From assembly GCA_027576995.1 (NCBI GenBank), contig JANBQC010000340.1:1-30111 (forward strand): 30,111 nucleotides of DNA, written 5' to 3'. The stretch comes from Dimargaris cristalligena (taxonomy: Eukaryota > Kickxellomycota > Dimargaritomycetes > Dimargaritales > Dimargaritaceae). Position 1 is the stretch's first letter; each line of letters opens with the position of its first letter. Of this stretch, positions 1-10,216 are shown piece after piece. A program made the translations under genes and the position numbers. The notes under the pieces are model-generated. The model saw nothing but the letters and a program-made list of their open reading frames with translations. It did no database searches and was not told the DNA's origin.

Positions 1-652
1 AAGATAAGCCCCGATCAGTTGATTTAGTACTGAGGTGGGTGACCACTTGGGAATAGTCAATGCTACAACTTTTTATTCATTTTTACAATCTCGGGATGAG
101 ATTGCTATTGTACTGGTGTATCACTACGAGTTGTTTTCACAATATTGCCATTTCTATCATAAAATCCAATGTAATACCTATGGGAAGGGGACTACAGGGT
201 GTACAGGGGATTAATTTTATTGTATTTTCTTAGATAGCATATGTTTAAGTGATATGGTTGTTGATAATACTGGTTAGCAGGTCAATCAATCAAGCCGATA
301 AGATGTTACATCGGCAGCAGCGTATATAATGACAGTGAGAATTGGAGCAGCGGGATTAAAATCTTCTTTTCCAGTTTCCTATATCTCTTTCGGTGGCATA
401 TTCTCACTAGATAATAGTTAGGTAATAATCATACCAGTCACAGAACAATAGCTAGAGGAGATTTAGGCATTAGCGATTACAGGACACATTGGCTAATGTT
501 CCAAAAACCCGTCATTCAATAGGGATATTAAGGACCACAACCGATCAAAAGTAGCACCAACCAGGTTTGCCATACTAATGGTCCCTCATATTGGTGAATT
601 CTGGTGATGACTAGAATCCCATTTATACCATGATAATGTATCACCTGGCCCC
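1..652. other. AT-rich spacer, no gene seen
   Basis: No open frame of useful length or recognisable protein was found on either strand. The composition is AT-rich with few CpG, unlike the genes further right. I saw no tRNA, rRNA or repeat structure. Confidence 0.5.
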
Positions 653-1131
653 TTAGTGGCAGTGCCATTTCTTGCTCTTGCCATTATTGCCCACCTGCTC
701 ATCAACATCATTCACTTCCCTGGCAACCTCATCGATTCTACTTCGCCCATTGTACCTTATTACTACCACCCACATCACCCATCCCTCAAACAACACACCA
801 CCTAACTGCCACACAACATATCGACCAGTCCCAACCAAACCCCTAGTGTATAAAATGTAGGCCTTGGTGGCGTCCAGCACGGCATGGGCAGTGCGGCCGG
901 TAACAAGAATGTGTAGGCCTGTGGGGTCACCAACCAGGCCCAGTGTCAGACCGAGTAAACCCAGGGCAGGACAAAGACCAATGTTTCGGTCACCACATCA
1001 AATGTACGCAGCCATCAAGAGTGGATTCCACAGCATGCCTGACAACTAGACCGCCAAGATCCAGGACGAGATTCAGTGTGTCCAGGGTTAAGCCAAGCAG
1101 AACTTTGCCAAAAAGGCCTAAACTGCTCATT
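653..1131 (-). pseudogene. Possible decayed hydrophobic repeat protein fragment
   Basis: Read on the minus strand, two stretches in different frames resemble each other. One, near 1131-990, contains LLGLTLDTLNLVLD followed by HAVEST. The other, near 960-840, contains LLGLTLGLVGDP followed by HAVLDAT. The two LLGLTL cores lie about 141 bases (47 codons) apart, as in a tandem repeat. The downstream frame stays open to a stop at 653 and ends in a polar tail. Frame changes and stops separate the copies, so an intact gene is unlikely. A branch-like TACTAAT followed by an AG lies just before the first stretch, so the fragment could instead be a terminal exon. I do not recognise the family; Gly/Leu/Val-rich repeats of this kind could be membrane or surface proteins. 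This is a weak call. Confidence 0.25.
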
Positions 1132-1987
1132 AGTACAACACAACTTGACCTGCAGTGTACCACATTACTTAACTATAATCATGACCGATAATGGTTTCTC
1201 ATCATTTTGCACCCCTTATTTTATTTTTTTGCATACTGTCCATAGGAAAGCAATACAGCACCAATATATAACCAAACGACCGAGGATTAGCCTAAGCTAA
1301 ATTGATTGTGAATATTGGCGAACCTCACATTTCCAAAGTAACACCATTCAATTTTTAACCTATCTTAGTTAGTTGTTAGGCGATACCATTCCTTAGTTGT
1401 TGTAGCTATAAGTGGGATATTAGTGCCATTAAGACATTACAGCGGTAATATACAGTATGAAAAATTTAATGTAAAAATTACTAGCATTGGCAAAGGTCAA
1501 CTCATGGAACAGGACATCCTGATGGCTACGCTTAATTATAGGCCGTGGCTGGACCACACCTGTTTTATAAGCCAGTGTAGTTATTTTTTGAACGATAACG
1601 CCCCTCTATACCCACTGTCCCCTATTCCACACTGCTACAGGCATATTGGGTCTATATGTATGTATGTTGTAGGTTTATCCCAGATGGTCCGAACTCACTC
1701 AATATTTAACCCCATTAAGTGTGCCTTGATGATCTAATATATTTAATATATCTGGTAAATTTTATAAATAGTTAATTAGGCGTAAACCCCATTTAAAAAT
1801 TATAAAAAATAGCTCATCAATTGTGCGTTTTGTAATTTATGACCGGACCAAGCCCCACCTGCGACGAGGGTCCACTCGATAGCCGAATTAGATTGGGCAT
1901 TGCTCATTAAGAGCCAGGTTTATTACCATTTTAATCATGTAAACATACCATTAGTGGCTAAATGTCTGAATGACTAGCATAACCTTG
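1132..1987. other. AT-rich spacer, no gene seen
   Basis: A plus-strand open stretch at 1423-1737 has no recognisable domain, no coding-like composition and no start context, so I do not call it. The remainder is AT-rich. This side lies downstream of the minus-strand zinc-finger gene and should hold its 3' end signals, but I cannot single one out. Confidence 0.45.
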
Positions 1988-3431
1988 TCAGGGCTTCTTG
2001 CACGATTCCAAATGGAGTACTAAATGGCAGTGGGTTGGAAAATTCTTGGGGCAGATCTTACACAAATACGGTGCATTCATTTTAACCTTACTCTTGTGGG
2101 CGCGTAAAACTCCAGCCCCACTAAATTTCTTTTTACACACATGACACGGATAAGCGTTAAGAGAACAATCCATGGCCTCGTGCCTGGCTAAAATGGCTGG
2201 TTTCGATAAATCAATCCCACACACATTACAGATCCGAATTTTGGTACAGTTAACCCTTTTCAAGTGTCTGTTGAGCGCATCTGACCGGTTGAAATTTTTG
2301 TTACAATGATGACACTCAATGCTCTCACAGACCTGCCTGTGCTTCAACGCATTTGGATAATACTGAAATACCCTTTTGCATTTTGCGCATATCAGGTCTG
2401 CATCAAGTTGGTTAGCGATGCCTGGGGATTTTTCCGGCATTGTTTCCATGTATATCTTGGTATCACTGTACTCGACATCGGAGACATTGGCTGGGTGATC
2501 GTTCTCCACATAATCCGAATCTATATTGCTACCATACTCGCTCGAAATATATTCCGGACTGGCGGGATGGTCAAATTCACCATCGGATACATTGACCGAG
2601 TAACCCATATCTGCACTATCCGAGTCCATATCACAATCCTCCTCGCTCAAAATATATTCAGAGCCGGCTGGGTTATCAGACTCTTTATCAGAATCCCCAT
2701 ATTTGAAGAACCACGCTTCAAAGAAATTATTTGTTCCTTCGCCGTCCGATAAGGTCTCACTAGCCTCAATGTCCGATGACTCGACTGTAATGTCCGTATA
2801 CTTGTTCTCGGTCTCGCTATCAAGACTTGCGGGGTAAGATTCATCGACACCGTCATCTAAATCACAGTACTCCGCGAATTCCATACCGGTTTCTTCTAGA
2901 CAGGAGAGTATAGAGGATTCATCATAATCATCTGATCCAAAGTTGGGGTCGCTATTTTCCATATTCGATCCCTCATCCAGGTTATTTGGATACCCGTATG
3001 TCGGCCCTGCCTCGGAGCCGTTCGATGGGTCGACTCCATTATCCTCCTCAAGATAGTGAGCCATTTCGAAGCAGTTGCTGTTCCAGTAGCTGTGCCCTTC
3101 CCAGGCGTCCGAGTTCGTCGTTGTCATCGGCAATATCCCACTGGGTATTGTCCGGGAAGGGAAAGTCGCTGACCATGGGCAGTTCGTTACAGCACCCGGA
3201 TGAAGACTGGTCGGGGTCTGAGTAGCTCGAGCTTGGCAGATTGGGTTCACGCGATATTTGCTCATCAGGGCCGCTTCTAGCCATAACATCAAGTGCACGT
3301 AAATGACTTTGTTCGACAAATCCAACCGACGAAGTGCTAGTGGACGTGTCGCCAGGAAGAGGCCGAGCGGATATAAAGCAAGCAAGTCCAGCAGTCAAGC
3401 CAAGCTTGAAAACAATGGTAGGTAAAAACAT
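1988..3431 (-). CDS. Acidic zinc-finger protein (CCHC-type fingers) with a signal-peptide-like N-terminus in another frame
   Basis: Two minus-strand frames overlap between about 3385 and 3048. The first, from an ATG at 3431, starts MFLPTIVFKLGLTAGLACF then ISARPLPGD, which looks like a cleavable signal peptide, and continues as a plausible hydrophilic sequence until a stop at 3048. The second frame is open from 3385 to a stop at 1988. It carries a Ser/Asp/Glu-rich region (about residues 110-310 counted from 3385) and then five finger-like units (residues 333-462, positions 2389-2000). Each has C-x2-C-x12-H spacing. Fingers 1, 2, 3 and 5 end in Cys 3-5 residues after the His (C353, C380, C407, C462), and finger 4 has no clear fourth ligand. 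Joining the frames needs a frameshift or a short intron of length 1 mod 3. A 52-base GT-AG stretch inside the overlap fits arithmetically but has a poor donor. Alternatively translation starts at an inner Met (MTTTNSDAW or MAHYLEEDNG) and the product is an ordinary nuclear finger protein. The family and target are unknown. Confidence 0.65.
2471..2680 (-). repeat. In-frame tandem repeat of about 35 codons in the acidic region
   Basis: Residues 236-269 and about 271-305 (counted from 3385) share the pattern D-[NH]-P-A-x-x-E-Y-I-x-S-E, then D-S-D, then N-V-S-D. The copies are imperfect, so the duplication is not recent. Acidic tandem repeats of this sort often vary in copy number between strains, though that is inference here. 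Confidence 0.6.
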
Positions 3432-4912
3432 ATCTAGGGACCTAAAGGTTTATGCCGAAGCAAATAGGGGACAATAGATAAAAGTTGGGCTTAATTTAAT
3501 GAAACAGTCGAAGTTATAGTGGGGAAAGGTCGATGGTGGCTGGTTTGGATGAAGGATCTTAGTCAACTGACCTTTTAGGCAAGTGCATCTACAAAGGAAA
3601 ATTTTCAATTGCGAGCACACCTACTTATATTCGGCCTGTTTCTTTTTCGTTGTCCCTAAACATTGGCGGGCTGCCCCACTCGAAATAACAATTCGGGCTC
3701 TCTTCTCAGCCTATGAAAATGAGCCAACACAGCATTCGCAGGGCTTCATGGGAGGGCACTCCGGTTGAAATGAGGCACTTCAATGCTGCTGCTTCCTTAT
3801 AGGACAGGTGTACACTAGGTTAGCTTGTATATACAGTGCTACATTGGATGCAGCATAGGGAAAGGGAAGGCAATGCTAAATATGTGAAGCGACGGAGGGA
3901 AAATGCCGACCAGGTGGCAGACTCTCTGTGCTTCACACTAGGCCAAGTGGCACAGTGTCCAGCTGTTGGCGGTTATTGAAGCCCGCCCATTGTTCTGTGC
4001 TACTATCTAGGCCACCGCCGGAAAGTTGACTATTAATGATCGTAGGTTTCCGCGTACAACCTCCTTTTCTGTAGCAAACGAGACTTTAAGTCCATTGCTT
4101 TTAGGTCTATACTTTTGCTGCAAGGGCATTGGGGCGACCAAGGAGGCCTCTCTCTCTCTCTCTCTCGGGTAGGTAACTTAAGAATAAATGTATCGGGGAC
4201 TCAAAAATTGGGGGTGAGACAGCGGGTCTACAGAATAGTAGAGAGTGTACGAACAGCAAGAGCCAACAATTCGGATATCTTCACCCCCAAGTGTATTTCA
4301 TTATCGGATGGAACTACATTGCATGAGGCATTGCCGAATTTGGCAAGGACATTAATGGATAGATCTGTTAAAGACATTATATAGCAATCTAGTGGCTGGT
4401 GCAACTAATCCTCGAGTCTCTATTGTTTCCAATAAAGCCAATTGGCGATATTGCATTGGGCCTGGGTATATAATGCATCCATTGTTATGCCTGGTATGTA
4501 TAGAAGATACAAGTGAGGCACAGCTTCCTAACGACATGGGTGAAATTCGGCCCAGCTGTATAAAGTTTTAAATGATAAGTGAATAGGGGAATGGGTGAGG
4601 GATTCATTTACACTAGTAGTATTTGCCTCACCGAAAGGGGTTTTCACTATACAATCAGGTTAAATCTCTCCCATAGGAATTGTATCGGTCCATGACATCT
4701 TTAATCGACGGTAAATCAAGTAGCTAAATGTTTAATGCATACATATTTAAGTAAACAAGTCTGAATGTAATCTGGCCCACAGACCAATATTCAGTCTGGG
4801 CCAAGACCCGTACGTAGGGAAGAAAGTAAAAGAAATGGTGGGTGGGTGGAAGTAATTAAAAACAAAGGACACCCAAAGCAAACAGCAAAGGTATCCCCCC
4901 CTCTCCTAAGAC
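3432..4912. other. Spacer upstream of the zinc-finger gene and downstream of RRP12
   Basis: No supported gene. A plus-strand open stretch at 4115-4384 runs through a CT microsatellite and matches nothing I recognise. The interval should contain the zinc-finger gene's promoter (right of 3431) and RRP12's 3' untranslated region (left of 4913). No clear AATAAA was found on the minus strand near 4913; ATTAAA-like hexamers occur near 4730. Confidence 0.45.
4148..4166. repeat. (CT)9 microsatellite
   Basis: Nineteen bases of perfect CT dinucleotide repeat in the spacer between the zinc-finger gene and RRP12. Confidence 0.95.
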
Positions 4913-7900
4913 TTATTTGCGGCCACGGCCCCGCTTGCCCACAATGGATGCCTTGTTTTTGCTATTGGTACTCAAAGGCACATAGGCGTAGGGCTCGTGC
5001 TTACCGGCCTTCTTCACATCCCCGGCGGCCTTCTTCGACTTGAATTCCGATCCGAGGGTTCGTGGGTTATTAGTACGGTCCGCTCCCTTGGAGCGTTTGG
5101 CGGCGGGACCACCGGCGGAAGAATGCTGCTGGCTTTCCCCTTCACCATCCTCTAGCGCAGCCGAATCGTCCGCTCCACCCGCCTTCCGCTTGTTGAAGCG
5201 AATGCGGTTATTCACCCGCGTGAACCCGTCCGCCGACGTGATGGATTCCAGGTACAGGTTCTCCAGGGCCTTTTCCGCGGAAGCCGTCGAAGTATCAATC
5301 GAACCCGGGGCAGCGGCGGGGGTCGGTTCTTCGATGATGTATTTACCCTGTTCGTTAACCTGGAAGGCCGCCGCCTTGCGAGCTCCTCCAGCAGGACCCC
5401 GGCGGGCTGGCTGGGGCTTGGCCGTGGTGATGCGCGTGTGGACGCTCTCATCTAGCAAATCGAGGGGCTGACCGCCCTTCTCCTGGATCCAGCGGTCCGG
5501 GCGACTGGGCTTCCCGGCGGCTGCTCCTGACGGACCCTTACGGTTCGAACGCGCGGCCGACGAGTCTTCCTCCTCCTCATCGTCGTCGTCATCACTACCG
5601 TGGATGGCTTCCTCGTAGGCGTTGGCAAACCGGGTCGGGCGGGTGGCATTGGTCGAAGCATCATCGGTGTGCTTTTTACGTTTACCGGCCAGCTTGCGCT
5701 GTTGGATGTTACTAATCAGTCGCCGGTGTTCCTCCGGACAGGCCGCGGTCACCACCTCCACACCGAATTTGCGGATCATACGCTCCACGAGATGCCGGGC
5801 CAAGGCCTTCAGACTGGCGTTCACGCGGGAGGCCCAGTACATCACGGCGGGCAGAATAAGGTCTAAATGGGATTCCACCCGTTCCGGGGGTAGGACCAGT
5901 ACGGCGGCCTTCATGAGACCGAAGCCGGCCTTGGCCACTTCGGGAACCTGCGTCGAGGTGAACATGGCGGTGGCCTCCAGCGTGGATTGCACCAAATCGG
6001 GGGATAATTCGGTACCGAATTCGAACAGCAGGGCTGCCAGGGTCGATAGGGTGGCACTAGTCATGGTGTGGTTGCTACTGGTTAAGCCCGCAGTCACCAT
6101 GGTGAAATATTCCTCGAGGGAGGCCTCCATGCTGGTGACGGCCATGGAATCACTATCCTCTTCGTCCTCCTTTTCTGCTTCTTCTTCTTCTTCCTCGGGG
6201 GAGTGGCCAAGAGCGGATCGCTGGATCGTGCCCCCGCGCTTCATACGTTCGGCCATGGCGGAAATCAAGTCATAGGCCACCGACCGGGCGCGGTCATTCG
6301 ATTCCTTGGTCATTAGGATGGCTTCGGATAAAATCAGGGGAATCCAGTGCAGCTGGTCGTCGGCCAGGCTAGGAATTAGACGAAGGAGGCAGCGGAGTCG
6401 GTCTTTCTTGGCGGCGGGGGCCACTTCCGCCATATTGGCCGACAGAGTGGTTAAAAGGGCATGTTGGTGGGGGGCCGACAGGGTCCAGGCGCGGGTCGTT
6501 CCGGGGGTATCCCCGACGGTTTGGCGCTGAAGCATATGACTAAGGATTTGGTACACCTTCTTCTGGACGGACGCGGCCATATCCATGGCCAGCAACTGGG
6601 ACACTAGTTTAAAGAGCGATTCGAGGGAGGTCTTTTCAATATAAGGGACCATGGCGACCACCAATTCGAGAAGGTTGGCGGCTAGTTTGGACAGGCCGTC
6701 CGTGGCCATGGTAGATTCGTCTTCGTCATCGGAACCGGGGCTCATGGATTCCAGTTCCTTGTTAAGCATCGCCTCCGCCCGGTCGTAGGTGGCCTGGATT
6801 TCGATCGGTGGGGTGATTTCCAGGAGGGTGTTGATGGCATCCATGATGAAACCACGGTTATCCGAGGCCACGGAATTGTAGACATTGAAAAGTACACTCA
6901 TATAATTGGAGGCGAAACCGGCCAGGTGGTTGATGGTAGCCTGGGCCTCTTCCACCGCCGCTTTAGAAGCCGGCGTGAGGTCACCTTCACTGTTTTCGGC
7001 GCGGTTGCGGAGGTTGAGGAAGGGTCGAATCAAGTTACGAAGGGCCGAGCACACCACGGAGCGCAACTCGGGTTCCCCGTAGAGGACGTCACTCATACGC
7101 TCGGCAAAGGCCTGGTTGAACGTTTGGGGTACATCGGTGGGACCGTAGCGGCAGAAGCAGGGCAACAGCGACCAGATTTGGTGGACTAAGGTTTGGTAAA
7201 TTTTGGCCTCAGTGTCCCGGCTCTTGGATTGGAAATCCTCGGCGGTTTGGGCGAGCTGATCAGCCAAAGGAAGGAGGGCCTTCACAAAATAGCGGAGCTC
7301 GGTGGGTTGGATACTTTCCTTGAGCAAAGGCAGGAGCCAGGCCCGGCCCACCTGGTCATCCGGGCCACTGGAAGTAGCAGCAGCGGCGGTGGGGTCGAGG
7401 TTCAGCGGGAGAATTTCCAGGAAACGGGCGGGGCCGAGGGCCACCATGGCCTCCTTGATGACCGCGTCGGCCTGGGCCTTATGTGCGAAATCGGCCTGCA
7501 TGCGAAGGTCGGCGATACTGCGGATCGTGGAGTCCAACAGCGGCGAGGCACGTGGGCCCAGGGAGTGGACGAGCGCGGCGAGCACCAGCAACACCTTGTC
7601 GAGGGTATCCCGGTAACGGTAGGTGGTACTCTTCTGTACAATGACGCCCAGACGGGTTAGTTCAGGGTTGGAAGAGGTGGCTTCAGCAGTCGCGGGGACG
7701 GAAGCCTCCAAAGTCAAGGGGAGACAGTCCTGTACGAGACCGAGCAGGGCGTTAGCCACCAGGGCATGGAGCTGGGCCTGGAGACCCATTTCCAGATCAT
7801 CGAAAAAGTCTTCAAAGAAATCAACAATGGCAGCCAGACTAGCCGCGGGGTTAGTGGTGGCAAAGTGGACCATGGCCTTACCGACGCTGGCGTACCAGGC

Positions 7901-9468
7901 GGCGAGGACGGTGTGGTCACTCTTCTCGGGTTTCACGGCGGCCAGGTTAGCGAGCAGGGCCTCGGTGGCCTTGGCATTCGCGCTCTGCTGGATGATTAAA
8001 TCCCGCAGGGTCTCGAATACCGCAGCGGCCACGTAGACGTCGGTATTAGCCTCGGCCAGTTGGACCAGCACTTTCGCGAGGGGAGCGCAGGTGGACGAAG
8101 TCCAGACGGCCGCCAAATGGCGAATGGCCGTGATCACGTGGAGGGTCGTTTGGGGCTCACTGGAGTTTGCGCAGTCCTTCAGAAGCTGGAGGCAGAGTTT
8201 GGTGGCAAGAGGAGCGGCGGGGTGCTCCCGGCCGGCGGTCGGGGCGGTTTCCACCACTCGCTTCAGGGCGTCCTGGGCTTCCTTGCGCAGCTTGGGGCGC
8301 TTGTCCACGGCCAGGATCATCAGGGTTTGGTACCCCTGCTGACTGGTGGTTTGCTTCCATCCCGCCTCGTCCTGGGCTATGAGCAAAGTGGCCAGGCAGC
8401 CGAGGGCTGGCCGTAGGATAGGGGCGTCGTTCTTCTGGCTATCGAGGTAAGGCGCGAGACACTTGATGAGTTCGCCCTGCTTGGCGCGTTGGATGGCAAT
8501 GGGAACACTATCGGTACAAGCGTAAAGTAGATTGATAGGATAAGAACACAATAGAAATTAGCGATAGTGCCGGAGTCAGCGGGCTATAGCGTAATAAGGT
8601 TAGTACGAAGGGGCCGGTTAAATATATTGAAAGATTTGGACACTTACCTCGGCAGGATAATATTTAGCAGGTATAGAATGGGGTGAGCCATACCGGGGCC
8701 CTTTGTAACGAGGCGTTGTTGGTCGAGTAGAGTTGCCTAGTGGAGGGAGAGCCAAGGGGGAAAATCGGTAGGATATGTAAGAATCGGGAAATTATCCAGT
8801 CTATAGGAGCACAATTCTACGAATGAAAAGGCAGCTGAGAGGTATGGTCCAGAATAGATGGCTTGGCTTCTAAAAAATAGTACATTCGATCAATAAGAAA
8901 TACTTACCAGAGTAGCAAAATAGGCCGATGGGGTGATTTCGGTGTTTTGCTCATTAAGCGTCTATCAGTAGACAGTCGATTAAATGAAATATATGTTATA
9001 CGTGAGGCGGAGACGAGTACGTTAGACACATAGAGCGACTTATCAAGCGGCGGGGTCAGGATGATACTAATGACCAGTGCACTTTATAAAATCAAATCAA
9101 CATCGGGATAGCCAGGGACCAGCACGATGAGGCTGTCTAGGATATCTTACCTCTTCGACGGCAATTAACGTAGCAGCCGTCTTTGGAATACAGGGATGAT
9201 TAGGAAGTGGCGCCGGAAAAACAGGATTAGGGGTGGTTAGTGGAAATGCCTTGGAAACGACTGTCTAGTCTACTAAGTACTCACTCTCTCTATTATTGAG
9301 TGCGGGGTTGGCGAGTGGAAGAACCACAGTCCCAATTAAAAGGATAGGCTATGTGTAGTAGTAGCAAAGGACCTGTGCTGTGCATACCTGTTGCTGGTTC
9401 GCCAATTTCGAAGTGGCCTGGCGGCGGATACGCTGAAGTTGGTCCTCCATTGTGAGAGAATCGACCAT
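4913..9468 (-). CDS. RRP12: Ribosomal RNA processing protein Rrp12 (NUC173 family), five exons
   Basis: Rrp12 is a nucleolar HEAT-repeat protein needed for maturation and nuclear export of pre-ribosomal subunits. My model has exons at 9468-9388, 9180-9151, 8961-8908, 8736-8648 and 8507-4913, with phases that join cleanly into 1282 residues; yeast and human proteins are about 1230-1300. Donors are GTATGC, GTAAGA, GTAAGT and GTAAGT; acceptors end AAAG, ATAG, CTAG and ATAG. The spliced N-terminus (MEDQLQRIRRQATSKLANQQ, then TAATLIAVEE and PSAYFATLATLLD) matches the family's conserved start, which supports even the 30-base exon 2. The NUC173-type core includes residues about 487-574 (KIYQTLVHQIWSLLP, GEPELRSVVCSALRNL). 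An acidic run of Glu/Asp lies near residue 855, and the tail from about 1030 is charged, ending KRGRGRK. The start is ATG 9468, with a second in-frame ATG six codons later. A start at 8551 inside the long exon is rejected because it would cut off the conserved N-terminus. Confidence 0.95.
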
Positions 9469-10216
9469 GCTGGAAAAGGTACAGGGGTCGCCCACTTGCA
9501 AAAAGGGTTCGCTGGAGACGGTGCGGGAGTAGCTGGCTAGAGGTGGTATTATGTGGAGGGCTCCGCAATTCGAACTGGCGAGGGTAATTCAACGAACTGA
9601 CGTAGCAATAGTATAGCTAATGGGAATGAATGGGCAACCAGAAATAGCGGCAACGGGGACAGTGGGCAAGTTTTACGCAGCGGTTCCCGATATAATTTCG
9701 ATAATGTCCACTGACTGCCGTATGGTATATAGCCCGAGTTTTTTTTAAAAAAATATTAACGGTTTTTCATCCTTTTTTTAAGTGTCAGGGAACTGGAGAT
9801 GATCCAGCGAAATCACGAAAAATGGCCAGGCCAGAGTGGCCCATCCTCCCCACGTGACCTGTTTAAATCCGGCACACAGGCCTGCAAAGTGAATTGAACC
9901 ATCGAAACATTAACACAGCTCTAAGTGGCCTCTATAGTATAGTTAGTTAGTGGTAGAGTAAGCTTGGGTCAGCGAGAGGCCCAAGACGTGGGAAGCGACA
10001 TGCCTTTGACTTAGTTTCTTAGTTTTGTAGACTGCTTTCGGAGCCAGTAAGGAACAGGTAAATACTTACTTACAATGTAATATAGACTCTGTTGTCTGCC
10101 ATTGCCCACCCTTTCCCGCAAGCCCCATACTTACTTTTATTCGCTCCATTGCCAAGTCTTTCTGGCCCTTAACTTGTCCATTGCATTCGGCACCGCCGCA
10201 TTCACACCCCGCCACC
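9469..10216. promoter_or_regulatory. Divergent promoter region between RRP12 and DML1
   Basis: This 748-base gap separates two genes transcribed away from each other, so it must hold both promoters and 5' leaders. It contains a T8A7 tract (9739-9753), a rigid element that commonly excludes nucleosomes in fungal promoters, and one palindromic CACGTG (9851-9856), a bHLH-type site. The final 130 bases before DML1 are pyrimidine-rich, as in many fungal leaders. No gene is seen. Assigning either element to one gene is inference. Confidence 0.5.

Noticed and set aside
4115..4384. 89-codon plus-strand frame
   Set aside because: It runs through a CT microsatellite, has no recognisable domain and lacks the GC/CpG-rich composition of the real genes.
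5622..6275. 217-codon open frame on the plus strand
   Set aside because: It is antisense to the RRP12 coding exon, with Ser/Arg-rich low-complexity sequence typical of a shadow frame in GC-rich DNA. Similar shadows occur throughout RRP12 and SF3B1.
4913..8551. RRP12 as a single exon starting at the ATG at 8551
   Set aside because: The first 14 codons from 8551 have no family similarity. An acceptor at 8508-8509 and four upstream exons restore the conserved Rrp12 N-terminus in frame.
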